Source: Shewanella aestuarii (GTDB taxonomy: Bacteria > Pseudomonadota > Gammaproteobacteria > Enterobacterales > Shewanellaceae). Taken from it: DNA of 64,000 nt. The stretch lies in assembly GCF_014647215.1 (NCBI RefSeq), contig NZ_BMOT01000001.1:1-64000 (forward strand), in the 5' to 3' direction. The notes beneath the pieces were generated by a model. That model saw only the letters and a list, made by a program, of their open reading frames with translations, was not told where the DNA came from and made no database searches. The position numbers were made by a program, and so were the translations under genes. Shown here in pieces: positions 17,833 through 27,507 of the stretch (position 1 is its first letter; each line of letters begins with the position of its first letter).

Positions 17833-20451
17833 ATGGCAGTCACAAAACCCAAGTTAATGGTCGTCGGTAATGGCATGGTTGGCCATCACTTTATTGAGCA
17901 ATTGTGTAGCCAAGGGCTAAATAAGCATTTTGATGTGCACGTGTTTGGTGAGGAGCCACGTCCAGCCTATGACAGAGTGCAATTATCAAAATATTTTGAG
18001 ACTAACAGTGCTGACGCATTAATGTTAACCAGTGCCCAAGATTATGCCGATTGGGGCATAACATTGCATTTAAATACGCAAATTATCGCCATTGATACCA
18101 AAACTAAAACGCTAACCAGTGCGCAAGGTGAGGTATATGAGTATCAGCGTTTGGTGTTATCGACGGGCTCATTTCCTTTTGTGCCGCCGATTAAGGGTAA
18201 TGACCGAGCTCAATGTTTGGTGTATCGCACCATTGAAGATTTAGAAGCCATCCAAGCCTCTGCTAAAAATAGCAAAATTGGTGTCGTAGTGGGTGGTGGT
18301 TTATTGGGCTTAGAAGCGGCTAATGCCATGCAACAATTGGGGGTAAAAACTCACGTCGTTGAATTTGCGCCGCAATTGATGCCCGTTCAGCTAAATGATA
18401 AAGCCGGTCAATTACTGTGCAGTAAAATTGAACAGCTAGGTGTTAGCGTGCATACCTCAAAGGCCACCACAGCGATCATTGATGGTGAAACGGCTTTGCA
18501 TCGCATGACATTCAGTGATGAGTCGTACCTTGAAACTGACATGATTGTGTTTTCAGCGGGTATTCGCCCGCAAGATGCATTAGCAAGAGGGGCGAATATT
18601 GCGATTGGCGAACGCGGTGGCATTGTGATTAATGATTACTGCTTAACATCGGCCCTCGATGTGTATGCCATTGGTGAGTGTGCGTTATGGGAGCAAATGA
18701 TTTTTGGTTTAGTGGCACCAGGTTATCAAATGGCCCGTGTTGCAGCATCGCATATTGCTTCTAGTGTATTTTCAACAACCGCAGCATCCTTTAAAGGTGC
18801 AGATATGAGCACTAAGTTGAAATTATTAGGCGTTGATGTTGCCGCTATAGGCGCGAGTCGCGGCTTTGACAATGCACAATTTGTTGAATTATCAGATAAC
18901 CAAGCAGGGATTTATAAAAAACTCTGGCTTGATGAAAGCGGCAAGTTTTTAAAAGGTGCGGTGTTAATCGGAGACAACAATGACTACAGCCGTTTGCTGG
19001 ATACTTATTTATCTCAAGATGAGATTCAAGGCTCTGCTGTGGCGTTATTGTTGACAGGTGCTGAGTCTGAAACGGATTTAAAAGACAGCTCTATTGTGTG
19101 TTCATGCCATCAGGTGACGAAAGGCGATATTGTTAACGCGGTAAAAACCGGCAATCACAAAATGGCTGACATTAAGTCATGCACCCGTGCGGCTTCTGGT
19201 TGTGGTGGCTGTGCGCCATTGGTGCAAAAGATTATCGATCATACTTTGCAAGCTGAGGGTTTAGATTTTAATAGCGGAATTTGTGCTCACTTTGATCATA
19301 ATCGCCAGGGCTTGTACCACATCTGCCAAGTGGAAGACATTCACGATTTCGAAACCCTAATTAGCCAGCATGGTAAGCCTTCAGCAGATGGTCATCTTTA
19401 TGGTTGTGACATCTGTAAGCCAGCAGCAGCCTCTATTTTTGCCAGCCTAAAAAATCACTATGTGTTAGATCAAGATAAAGGCCATGTGCAACTGCAAGAC
19501 ACTAATGATGCCTATTTAGGTAACTTGCAAAAAGACGGTAGCTATTCGGTAGTTCCTCGTGTTGCTGGCGGTGAAATTACCCCTAAAAAGCTCATCGCCA
19601 TGGGAGAGATTGCGCAAGAATATGACCTTTACACCAAAATCACCGGTGGTCAGCGTATTGATATGTTTGGCGCCAAGTTATCGCAATTGCCTGAAATATG
19701 GCGAAAGCTTATCGATGCAGGTTTTGAAACTGGCCATGCTTACGGTAAATCATTACGCACGGTTAAGTCCTGTGTTGGCAGCACATGGTGTCGTTATGGT
19801 GTGCAAGATTCTGTTGGGTTAGCCATTGATTTAGAGAACCGTTACAAGGGGTTACGTAGCCCGCATAAAATTAAGTTTGCGGTGTCAGGTTGTACTCGAG
19901 AATGCGCAGAAGCGCAAAGCAAAGATATTGGTGTGATAGCCAGTGACAAGGGCTGGAATTTGTATGTAGCCGGTAATGGCGGTATGCGGCCACGTCATGG
20001 TGATTTGTTTGCTACCGATTTATCGACAGCAGAATTGTATAAATACATAGATCGAATTTTGATGTTCTACATCAAAACGGCTGACAAGCTACAACGCACG
20101 TCTACCTGGATGGAATCTCTAGAAGGCGGTCTGCCTTACCTACAGTCGATTGTGATTGACGATGCTTTAGCCATAAATGCTGAGCTTGAAAAACAAATGG
20201 ATCACATCGTCGGCACTTATCAATGTGAGTGGCAAACCAGTCTTGAACGTCCGGCATTTTTAGCGCGATTTAACGAATTTGTGAATCCTGATGCCGCACC
20301 CGCGACAGAATTTAACACCTATAAGCGTATACGAGAGCAACGTTTTCCGGCTTTAAACCAACAAGAGGCTAACAAGACAGGAGCAGGCACCATTGCCATC
20401 AAAGATGTCACAGATGAAAAACAAAACGTATCAGAGGAGGTTGTTGTATGA
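17833..20451 (+). CDS. nirB: Nitrite reductase [NAD(P)H], large subunit
   Basis: Protein of 872 residues reducing nitrite to ammonium in the cytoplasm. Order: FAD/NAD(P)H-binding domain (VVGNGMVGHHF at the start, VVVGGGLLGLEAA, DVYAIGECA), a BFD-like 2Fe-2S domain (CSCHQVTKGDI...CGGCAPL), a second cysteine motif (YGCDICKP), then the nitrite/sulfite reductase domain with siroheme-4Fe-4S ligands in CVGSTWCRYG and SGCTRECAEA. The start is ATG 17833 with AAGGAGCC; an in-frame extension to 17761 runs through the leader terminator and is not real. The stop overlaps nirD. Confidence 0.96.
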   Translation: MAVTKPKLMVVGNGMVGHHFIEQLCSQGLNKHFDVHVFGEEPRPAYDRVQLSKYFETNSADALMLTSAQDYADWGITLHLNTQIIAIDTKTKTLTSAQGEVYEYQRLVLSTGSFPFVPPIKGNDRAQCLVYRTIEDLEAIQASAKNSKIGVVVGGGLLGLEAANAMQQLGVKTHVVEFAPQLMPVQLNDKAGQLLCSKIEQLGVSVHTSKATTAIIDGETALHRMTFSDESYLETDMIVFSAGIRPQDALARGANIAIGERGGIVINDYCLTSALDVYAIGECALWEQMIFGLVAPGYQMARVAASHIASSVFSTTAASFKGADMSTKLKLLGVDVAAIGASRGFDNAQFVELSDNQAGIYKKLWLDESGKFLKGAVLIGDNNDYSRLLDTYLSQDEIQGSAVALLLTGAESETDLKDSSIVCSCHQVTKGDIVNAVKTGNHKMADIKSCTRAASGCGGCAPLVQKIIDHTLQAEGLDFNSGICAHFDHNRQGLYHICQVEDIHDFETLISQHGKPSADGHLYGCDICKPAAASIFASLKNHYVLDQDKGHVQLQDTNDAYLGNLQKDGSYSVVPRVAGGEITPKKLIAMGEIAQEYDLYTKITGGQRIDMFGAKLSQLPEIWRKLIDAGFETGHAYGKSLRTVKSCVGSTWCRYGVQDSVGLAIDLENRYKGLRSPHKIKFAVSGCTRECAEAQSKDIGVIASDKGWNLYVAGNGGMRPRHGDLFATDLSTAELYKYIDRILMFYIKTADKLQRTSTWMESLEGGLPYLQSIVIDDALAINAELEKQMDHIVGTYQCEWQTSLERPAFLARFNEFVNPDAAPATEFNTYKRIREQRFPALNQQEANKTGAGTIAIKDVTDEKQNVSEEVVV

Positions 20452-20774
20452 GTTGGGTAAATGTATGTGATGAAACCAGTCTGCCTCAAGGTACAGGGGT
20501 TGCAGCTTGGGTGGCGGGAAAAGCTGTGGCCATTTTTAATCTTGGCAAAAATGGGTTATTTGCGATTGATAACGTCGACCCCGCTAGCGGTGTGAGTTTA
20601 TTAGCCCGTGGATTGATTTGTGAAATAGCAGGTCAACTTTGTGTCGCATCGCCTTTATATAAACAACATTACTGTTTAAAAACCGGAGTTTGTTTAGAAG
20701 ATTCACAACTCATTGCCAGCCCGTTTGCGATAAAAACTGAGCAAGGCAGAGTGTTTGTTCTGGCCAAAGGATAA
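20448..20774 (+). CDS. nirD: Nitrite reductase small subunit
   Basis: Protein of 108 residues with the NirD Rieske-like fold but no cysteine-histidine cluster ligands, as is normal for NirD. It begins [13 protein letters not shown] and contains FAIDNVDP and [11 protein letters not shown]. It is the partner of NirB. The ATG overlaps the nirB stop by 4 bases and AGGAGG precedes it. Confidence 0.93.
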   Translation: MSWVNVCDETSLPQGTGVAAWVAGKAVAIFNLGKNGLFAIDNVDPASGVSLLARGLICEIAGQLCVASPLYKQHYCLKTGVCLEDSQLIASPFAIKTEQGRVFVLAKG

Positions 20775-20788
20775 GGAAGGGATCAATT

Positions 20789-22255
20789 ATGAGCGCACAA
20801 AAATTTAATCTTTTTTCATTCTCAGGAAAAATGAAAGTTTTACACTTGAGCTGGATGGCATTTTTTATCACCTTCGTTGTTTGGTTTAACGCAGCGCCTT
20901 TGGTCAGTGTTATTGCCGATAGTTTAGGGTTAACCAAAGAGCAAATTAAAACCCTACTGATTTTAAACGTTGCTCTTACTATTCCTGCAAGGATCATTAT
21001 AGGAATGGTCACCGATAAATATGGTCCTAAGGTGACTTACTCAGCCTTGCTGGCTATTTGTTCTATTCCGTGTTTTATGTTTGCGGTTGCCGATACCTTT
21101 GAACAACTTGCATTAGCCCGTTTTTTAATTGGCTTTATTGGCGCAGGTTTTGTGATTGGTATTCGAGTCGTCAGCGAATGGTTTCCGGCCAAAGAGTTAG
21201 GCACAGCTGAAGGCATTTATGGCGGTTGGGGCAACTTTGGATCAGCGGCAGCCGCATTTACCTTACCGGCTATAGCATTAGCTTTTGGTGGTGAAAATGG
21301 CTGGCGATTTGCCATTGGCTTAACCGGATTGATGAGTTTAGCGTTTTCGTTTGTGTACTACTTCAATATCACAGATACACCCAAAGGCTCCACCTACTTT
21401 AAACCTAAAAAGGGCGGTGGTTTAGAAGTGACCAGCAAAGGTGATTTTGGGTTGTTGATTATCATGAAAATTCCGATGTACGCCACTTTAGCATTACTTG
21501 CTTGGAAGCTCTCTCCGGCGGGTGTCAGTATGTTTAGCCAAAGTGTCACCGAGCTTATCTATGGCTTATTACTTGTAGTATTTGTTATTGACGTTTATCA
21601 AACCTATCAAGTCAATAAGCATATATTTACCCGCGAGGTGCCAGAGTTTGAACGTTATGAGTTTAAGCAAGTGGCGGTATTGAATGTCTTGTATTTCACC
21701 ACTTTTGGTTCAGAGCTTGCGGTGGTGTCTATGCTGCCATTATTTTTTGCAGAAACGTTTGCATTAGGTATGGCACAAGCGGGGATGGTGGCTTCCAGTT
21801 ATGCCTTTATGAATCTGATGTCTCGTCCTGGCGGCGGATGGTTAAGTGATAAGTTTGGCCGTAAATCAACTTTATTGATTTTAACGGCAGGGCTAGCCAT
21901 TGGATATTTTTCGGTCGCGCAGATTGACTCAAGTTGGAATCTGCCCGTTGCCGTGGTGGTGGTGATGGCATGCTCATTCTTTGTACAAGGTGGCGAAGGA
22001 GCTGTGTTTGCTGCAGTACCATTAATTAAGCGCCGCTTAACGGGGCAAATTGCAGGGATGACAGGGGCTTATGGTAACGTGGGCGCAGTGTTCTTTTTAA
22101 CTGTTTATTCAATGGTTTCAACCCAAATATTTTTCTATGTGATTGCTATCAGTGCCGTATTTGGTTTTGTCACTTTACTGTTTATGAGTGAGCCAAAGGG
22201 GCACATTGCCGAGGTGAATGAACAAGGTGAAGTCACCTTAATTAGTGTTAGTTAA
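20789..22255 (+). CDS. MFS nitrate/nitrite transporter (NarK/NasA-type)
   Basis: Protein of 488 residues with twelve membrane helices. Nitrate-porter signatures are present: [12 protein letters not shown] in helix 1, an Arg in [27 protein letters not shown], and the glycine-rich [13 protein letters not shown] and [13 protein letters not shown] motifs in helices 5 and 11. It should import nitrate across the inner membrane for NasA and possibly export nitrite. AAGGAAGGGA precedes the ATG and the gene lies 14 bases after nirD, in the same operon. Confidence 0.94.
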   Translation: MSAQKFNLFSFSGKMKVLHLSWMAFFITFVVWFNAAPLVSVIADSLGLTKEQIKTLLILNVALTIPARIIIGMVTDKYGPKVTYSALLAICSIPCFMFAVADTFEQLALARFLIGFIGAGFVIGIRVVSEWFPAKELGTAEGIYGGWGNFGSAAAAFTLPAIALAFGGENGWRFAIGLTGLMSLAFSFVYYFNITDTPKGSTYFKPKKGGGLEVTSKGDFGLLIIMKIPMYATLALLAWKLSPAGVSMFSQSVTELIYGLLLVVFVIDVYQTYQVNKHIFTREVPEFERYEFKQVAVLNVLYFTTFGSELAVVSMLPLFFAETFALGMAQAGMVASSYAFMNLMSRPGGGWLSDKFGRKSTLLILTAGLAIGYFSVAQIDSSWNLPVAVVVVMACSFFVQGGEGAVFAAVPLIKRRLTGQIAGMTGAYGNVGAVFFLTVYSMVSTQIFFYVIAISAVFGFVTLLFMSEPKGHIAEVNEQGEVTLISVS

Positions 22256-22336
22256 TTATTTAGCAGACAGTACCGCGGATAGGGGGACTACTCGCGGCTA
22301 TTTATTGAACATTGTTAATGAATAGAGCTAAACAGT

Positions 22337-24145
22337 ATGCACAAACAAGTAGACGAGCAGATTAAAAGCATGAATTTAGAGCCAAGTAGTGATGATATCT
22401 TGCCCACACTTCAATCGAATCAGTTGAATATTCATGTTGGTCAGGCGTCAGACAAAGGGGTTAAGACATCCAATGAGGATGCCGTTGGTATTCGTATTCC
22501 ATCAGGGGTGATGCTAAGCACCAAAGGCATTGTCAGCGTGATCAGTGATGGAGTGAGTACGGCTGAAAACGGCGCACAAGCATCTGCAATCAGTGTGAGT
22601 AATTTCATTAGTGATTATTATTCAACACCAGACACTTGGAGTGTGCAAACATCAAGTAATAAAGTATTAACCTCCTTAAACCGCTGGTTGTATGGGCTAG
22701 GGCAAGATTATAGAGATGCCCGTAGAGGTTATGTCTGTACTTTTTCTGCATTGGTGTTTAAGTCATGCACCGCACATATGCTGCATGTAGGTGACTCTAG
22801 AGTGTATCGTTTTAGAGCTGGAGAGTTGCTCAAATTAAGCCGCGATCACAGTACCAGTATCAGTGAAACTCAGCATTATTTGACCCGAGCTTTAGGGATG
22901 GATGTTAATTTAGAAGTTGATTATAAAGCGATTTCGTTACAAGAAGGTGATGTTTTTTTACTGACAACCGATGGTATTCATGATGTGCTGACCGATCATG
23001 AAATGAGTCAGTTTTTACTTGGGTTTATGCATAAAAACCCCCAGTTATCGGATCAACAATGTGAGCAATTTTGCGATCAATTAATACACAAAGCTTTGCA
23101 GCTGCAGAGTAAAGACAATCTCAGTGCTCAACTGTTATATGTTGCCCGTTTGCCGAGTCAAGCTATTGATGATGTTTATCAGCGCTTAGCCAGCAAACCT
23201 TTTCCGCCGCCGATGAACGTTGGAATGAAAATTGATGGTTATCAAGTGACTCACATTGTGCATCAATCGCAGCGTAGCCAGGTTTATCGAGTGGTTAATC
23301 AAAACGGCACAGCCTTTTGCATGAAAACGCCGTCGGTTAACTATCTTGATGACGCGGCTTATATCGAACGTTTTATGTTAGAAAGCTGGGTAGGCAACCG
23401 TATAAACAGCCAGTATGTGGTGAGTCTTGCTGAGCTACAGCAACCTAAATCAGCTTTGTATTATCTGACGGAATTTTTAGATGGCGTCAGTTTAGCCGAG
23501 TGGTTAGTGCATCATAAAAAAGCGCCGGTGGAAGATGTACTTAGATTGATGAAGCAAATTGAGTTAGGGGTGAGGGCGTTTCATCGTAAAGAGACGCTAC
23601 ACCAAGATTTAAAGCCGGATAATATTTTTATCACTCGTCAAAATACGGTGAAGATTATTGATTTTGGTTCTTGTTATATAAAAGGCATCGCAGAAATCAG
23701 TACGCCGCTTATTAGAGATCAAATACTAGGCACTGCAGATTACAGCGCCCCTGAAGTCATACTGGGTTATCAACCCGATGGTAGAGCTGATTTATTCTCA
23801 ATTGCCGTGATAGCTTTTGAAATGTTAGCGGGGGAATTACCCTTTAAAGGGCAATTGGCTAAGTGCCATACAAGACAAGACTTTTTGAAGTTAGATTATG
23901 TGGGGGTACACCAACTTAACCCCATGGTGCCCGAATGGATGGATTCAGTACTCAAGCAAGCTATGAGTATTGAATCTACATTTAGACAAGCTGATACCTG
24001 TGAGTTTATTCATCAGCTTAGTACTCCAAAACAGGAGCGAGCGATGAAAGTCAATGTGCCATTTATTGATCGTAATCCCCTAAAGTTTTGGCAGGTCACG
24101 TCAATTATATTATTCCTCTTGCTGGTTATTTCATTAGTTAATTAA
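22337..24145 (+). CDS. Bifunctional PP2C phosphatase / serine-threonine kinase
   Basis: Protein of 602 residues. The N-terminal half (about 30-275) is a PP2C phosphatase with SNEDAVG, ISDGVSTAENGAQAS, HVGDSRVYRF, LTTDGIHDVL and KDNLSAQ. The second half (about 295-560) is a Hanks-type kinase with an ATP-binding Lys in FCMKTPS, HQDLKPDNIF as catalytic loop (Gln replaces the usual Arg of HRD), DFGS and GTADYSAPE. A single hydrophobic helix ends the protein (about 580-600), so it is probably anchored in the inner membrane by its C terminus. It lies about 80 bases after the nitrate transporter on the same strand and likely modulates nitrate assimilation; targets are unknown. Confidence 0.9.
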   Translation: MHKQVDEQIKSMNLEPSSDDILPTLQSNQLNIHVGQASDKGVKTSNEDAVGIRIPSGVMLSTKGIVSVISDGVSTAENGAQASAISVSNFISDYYSTPDTWSVQTSSNKVLTSLNRWLYGLGQDYRDARRGYVCTFSALVFKSCTAHMLHVGDSRVYRFRAGELLKLSRDHSTSISETQHYLTRALGMDVNLEVDYKAISLQEGDVFLLTTDGIHDVLTDHEMSQFLLGFMHKNPQLSDQQCEQFCDQLIHKALQLQSKDNLSAQLLYVARLPSQAIDDVYQRLASKPFPPPMNVGMKIDGYQVTHIVHQSQRSQVYRVVNQNGTAFCMKTPSVNYLDDAAYIERFMLESWVGNRINSQYVVSLAELQQPKSALYYLTEFLDGVSLAEWLVHHKKAPVEDVLRLMKQIELGVRAFHRKETLHQDLKPDNIFITRQNTVKIIDFGSCYIKGIAEISTPLIRDQILGTADYSAPEVILGYQPDGRADLFSIAVIAFEMLAGELPFKGQLAKCHTRQDFLKLDYVGVHQLNPMVPEWMDSVLKQAMSIESTFRQADTCEFIHQLSTPKQERAMKVNVPFIDRNPLKFWQVTSIILFLLLVISLVN

Positions 24146-24519
24146 TTCAAAATATTATTTTTTAAACTTACACACTAGCGTAGGAACTTATGCCTATGGA
24201 TTAGAATGTTAGTCTTAAAAACGCTTATACCATCTTTGTCACAAGCCTATAAATCTCCTCATTCATTATTGATTTATGCATATTATGCATAATTTAATCT
24301 GCTGTATTTTAACAATTTTTTATGAGGGCTAGTAAGAAAGTCGGGGGTGCGTTCTCATTTAGTCTGAAGGTCTATGGTGCTTTCATACTGTAGGCGGACT
24401 CAATGTTGTTAATAGCTCTTCATAATATTGGCACTAGCAAAAGCGCACAGCTCAGTAAGTGTACACCGAGAGCGCTTAAAAATTAACGGATTGAATTTAT
24501 ACCTTATAGGGCAGGAAGC
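24146..24519. other. Regulatory region upstream of the curli operon
   Basis: 374 bases without coding potential. It contains a 19-bp perfect palindrome at 24274-24292, a G-rich segment CGGGGGTGCGT at 24343-24353 loosely like a CsgD box, and an imperfect hairpin AAGCGC ... GCGCTT at about 24440-24476. No clear -35/-10 pair was identified. Confidence 0.5.
24274..24292. repeat. 19-bp palindrome, candidate operator of the curli operon
   Basis: TTATGCAT-ATT-ATGCATAA has perfect 8-bp arms around a 3-base centre, about 230 bases upstream of csgB. It may bind a dimeric regulator; which one is not known. Confidence 0.4.
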
Positions 24520-25056
24520 ATGAGCTTGATTAAGCGTCAAACAACAGATGGCATTAAGGTAAGCGCGAGTTTGTTAGCGTTTGCTATGTGCATGTTTTCA
24601 TTGTCAAGTTTGAGTCAAGACATTAGCAATATTGATGAATTAGCTGCGATAGGTAATCAAGCCAATGTTGTACAGCTTGGCGACGATCTTAGGGTTAACC
24701 TCAATCAACTCGGCACGGATAATCATTTTATATCAACTCAATCAGGATTTGGTAATCAACTCTTTACTAGCCAGCAAGGGACAAATAATCATGCCATTGC
24801 TAATCAGTCTGGAAGTGATATCGAAGCCAATATTTTGCAATCTGGTTTTAATAACGTGGCGTTAGTTAATCAAGTGGGTGCGAGCCTGATGGCCGATTTA
24901 ACGCAAATTGGCATTGATAACGTTGCGTTAGTCAATCAAACCGGTAGTGAGAATGCAATTTGGATCCAGCAGTATGGTTCCGGAAATGCTGTAGGTGTAA
25001 CTCAATGGGGTACATCACAACATGTTGTTGTGACCCAAGGTAATTTATCTAACTAA
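24520..25056 (+). CDS. csgB: Minor curlin subunit (nucleator), CsgB-like
   Basis: Protein of 178 residues with a signal peptide (cleavage near LSSLSQ, about residue 32) followed by five to six imperfect curlin repeats of about 22 residues, each with the Q-x-G-x-(D/G)-N-x-x-x-x-x-Q pattern (QLGTDNHFISTQ, QSGFNNVALVNQ, QIGIDNVALVNQ). In curli systems CsgB is held at the cell surface and nucleates CsgA. GCAGGAAGC precedes the ATG. csgA follows after 20 bases. Confidence 0.9.
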   Translation: MSLIKRQTTDGIKVSASLLAFAMCMFSLSSLSQDISNIDELAAIGNQANVVQLGDDLRVNLNQLGTDNHFISTQSGFGNQLFTSQQGTNNHAIANQSGSDIEANILQSGFNNVALVNQVGASLMADLTQIGIDNVALVNQTGSENAIWIQQYGSGNAVGVTQWGTSQHVVVTQGNLSN

Positions 25057-25076
25057 GAGTAAAGGGAAAGACAAAG

Positions 25077-26744
25077 ATGAAACATTCTAAATTAGCGATA
25101 TTAGTTTCGGCAGCTCTATTTGCATCAGCGGGTGCTTATGCAAGTGATGGAAATGAAGCGGATGTTACTCAAAATGGTTCTAACAACGTTGTAGAAGTAA
25201 CCCAGTCAGTTAATAGTGATAATAACGATGCTACGGTTTCGCAAGATGGCGCATCAAACAAAGCATACGTCACTCAATCTGACACTTCAGATACTCATGC
25301 ATTTATCACTCAAGCCGGTGAATTAAACCAAGGTACTATAACTCAGCGTAATGCGACTCAAACCGCTACAGCCACAATTGATACCGATGGTGTCGACAAC
25401 CGTGCGTTTATTGACCAACAATTCAATAATGGTGAAAACGCGGCTGCAGATATTAATCAAGTCGGTGATCGCAATAATGCAACCATTTTACAAGATAATG
25501 CAGATGCCGCTAATTCGACCATCAATCAAAATGGGTCAGATGATATCGCAGAAATTAAAAACCATTGGTCAGATTTTGCCGATGCAACCATTACTCAAAA
25601 TGTAGGTGGTGGTAATAACGCTTATATTGAACAGGAGTCTGCAGATGCAGCTTCAGCTAGTTTGACGCAAACCGGCGCTGGTAACAATGGCGATATCATA
25701 CAAGCGACAGCGAATTTTGGTTATAGTGCAACAGCCGATGATACCGTGGCAACATTAACCCAAACTGGCGAGAATAACCGTGGTTATATTTCTCAAACAG
25801 CAAACTCAAGCGATGCAACAGTTAACCAAGACGGTGACTCAAATGAAGCTGAAGTTTATCAAAGTGGTTTAAACAATACCGCTAATGTACAGCAGTTGGG
25901 TAATAGCGATGATGCATTTGTGTATCAAACTGGCCAAGATGGTAATGCTAGCGTCAACCAAAGTGGTAACACAGGTAGTGTTGCAACTGTTAATCAAAGT
26001 GGTTTCAGTAATGATGCCATGATTGACCAAGTGGGTACTGGCTTAACTGCAACCGTGACGCAATTTGATCATGATAACGTTGCAGATATTGACCAATCTA
26101 ATTTGGGTAATACAGCAAGCGTAACTCAAAGAGGTTCTTCTGAGGGATTGGGTAACCTTGCTACTGTGATGCAAAATGGCGTGGACGATACTGCTACTGT
26201 GCTGCAAAATGGTGAAGATAATACTGCCTATGTAGATCAAGATTCGTCAAGCAATGCAAATACAATTGCTATTACTCAGTTGGGTAATACTAACTATGCA
26301 GGTGCAGCGTCTGACTTAGGTGGTGACAATACAATTACCATTAATCAGACGGGTGATCGCAACTATGTAGGTAATACAGCTTCAGGGTCGGCTAACTATT
26401 ATGGCACCCCAATTGGCGCAGGAACGTTTGGTGCAGAAAACACTGTATTGATTAATCAATTAGGTAATGATAACAAAGCTTATGCTGACTCAGCTGATTT
26501 ATCTTCTGATGTAGAGATCTCACAAACTGGCGACTTTAACAATGCTATAGCTGAATCTTGGGAAGGTACTGACAACGACATTATGATTTCTCAAACAGGA
26601 ACACTTCATAATGCTGACGTGTTTGTTAATGGAGCAGGCAGCAACACTGTTTCTATTACTCAAACTGATTCAAGTAACACGGCTAATGTCACCTCAATGG
26701 GTTATGGAAACTCAGTGATGGTTATGCAAGGCCAAGGCTTGTAG
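25077..26744 (+). CDS. csgA: Major curlin subunit, strongly expanded (CsgA-like)
   Basis: Protein of 555 residues with a signal peptide (about 1-22, ending GAYA). The rest is about 22 curlin-type repeats with alternating strands (for example VTQNGSNNVVEVTQ, QDGASNKAYVTQ, NQSGFSNDAMIDQ). E. coli CsgA has five repeats in 151 residues. Aspartate and glutamate are abundant in the turns and lysine is almost absent, so the fibre should be very acidic. Some repeats near residues 400-450 lose the glutamines (for example around NTASGSANYYG). It is expected to polymerise outside the cell into amyloid fibres after CsgG export. GGGAAAG lies upstream of the ATG. Confidence 0.9.
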   Translation: MKHSKLAILVSAALFASAGAYASDGNEADVTQNGSNNVVEVTQSVNSDNNDATVSQDGASNKAYVTQSDTSDTHAFITQAGELNQGTITQRNATQTATATIDTDGVDNRAFIDQQFNNGENAAADINQVGDRNNATILQDNADAANSTINQNGSDDIAEIKNHWSDFADATITQNVGGGNNAYIEQESADAASASLTQTGAGNNGDIIQATANFGYSATADDTVATLTQTGENNRGYISQTANSSDATVNQDGDSNEAEVYQSGLNNTANVQQLGNSDDAFVYQTGQDGNASVNQSGNTGSVATVNQSGFSNDAMIDQVGTGLTATVTQFDHDNVADIDQSNLGNTASVTQRGSSEGLGNLATVMQNGVDDTATVLQNGEDNTAYVDQDSSSNANTIAITQLGNTNYAGAASDLGGDNTITINQTGDRNYVGNTASGSANYYGTPIGAGTFGAENTVLINQLGNDNKAYADSADLSSDVEISQTGDFNNAIAESWEGTDNDIMISQTGTLHNADVFVNGAGSNTVSITQTDSSNTANVTSMGYGNSVMVMQGQGL

Positions 26745-26758
26745 TACAAAAGTTTAAT

Positions 26759-26781
26759 AAAGGGTGCGCAAGCACCCTTTT
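26759..26781 (+). terminator. Hairpin between csgA and csgD (attenuating terminator)
   Basis: AAAGGGTGC / GCACCCTTT with a 4-base loop, then only a short T-run. It probably lets most transcripts end after csgA, so that subunits exceed the regulator and secretion proteins. Confidence 0.65.
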
Positions 26782-26874
26782 GGCTAATTGTTATACCGTA
26801 AAAGCATTGTTAAGCTTGCTAAGTATTGCTACTGGTTTTATCAATTCTTGCAAACAGAACACATGGAGTGTCAG

Positions 26875-27507
26875 ATGTTTAAAGTCGTAAATTGGATGAT
26901 TGTTTCACGATCGCAGTTACTGATTGATTTACTTGATTGCCGCTGGCCACAAGAGTTTTTGGTTAAGCTTGCTAAAGCCCAACCAAGTAACATGGTGAAA
27001 ATGCTAACGGTTCAAGATAATTCTCTAGTCATATTTGATTTATCAACGATAGATCTTCAGCAAGCTTACCAACTTCAACGCATCATTGAGCGTGAAAATA
27101 GTGGTATGCGTACAGTCTTTATAAATTTCCCAAAACAAATGGATGCAAAATTTTTAGTTCATCCAGCCACTACCTCTGGTGTGTTTTATTCCGATGCCAC
27201 ACTTACTGAACTTAGTAATGGATTTAATGAAATCCTCAAAGGTCGCAGTATCATTCCACAAGATTTACACCCATCACAGCTTAATGATGACAATCAAGAT
27301 GATAATGACCCATTAACTATTCGCGAACGCGAAGTGCTACAAGCCTTATTGTCTGGCAGCACTAATTTAGATATTGCCAATCAGCTGTTTGTGAGTGAAT
27401 CAACCATCAAAACGCATTTATACCGCGCATTTAGAAAAATAGGGGTATCGAGTCGTGGCCAGGCAATTGCTTGGGCGCAAACCCACATTCATGAGGTTAG
27501 AGTGTGA
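26875..27507 (+). CDS. csgD: LuxR-family transcriptional regulator, CsgD-like
   Basis: Protein of 210 residues (E. coli CsgD 216). The N-terminal domain (about 1-130) is receiver-like without obvious phospho-acceptor geometry. The C-terminal LuxR helix-turn-helix (about 145-205) reads LTIREREVLQALLSGSTNLD and SESTIKTHLYRAFRKIG. It probably activates the curli genes. The start at ATG 26875 is chosen because GGAG lies 5 bases before it and the protein begins MFKVVNWMIVS; an upstream in-frame TTG at 26788 falls next to the csgA hairpin and is unlikely. Confidence 0.88.
   Translation: MFKVVNWMIVSRSQLLIDLLDCRWPQEFLVKLAKAQPSNMVKMLTVQDNSLVIFDLSTIDLQQAYQLQRIIERENSGMRTVFINFPKQMDAKFLVHPATTSGVFYSDATLTELSNGFNEILKGRSIIPQDLHPSQLNDDNQDDNDPLTIREREVLQALLSGSTNLDIANQLFVSESTIKTHLYRAFRKIGVSSRGQAIAWAQTHIHEVRV

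Noticed and set aside
24343..24353. CsgD-box-like CGGGGGTGCGT upstream of csgB
   Set aside because: Too few matches to the E. coli CsgD consensus to claim a site.
26788..26874. TTG-initiated extension of csgD
   Set aside because: It begins next to the csgA terminator hairpin, has no ribosome binding site and is not seen in CsgD proteins.
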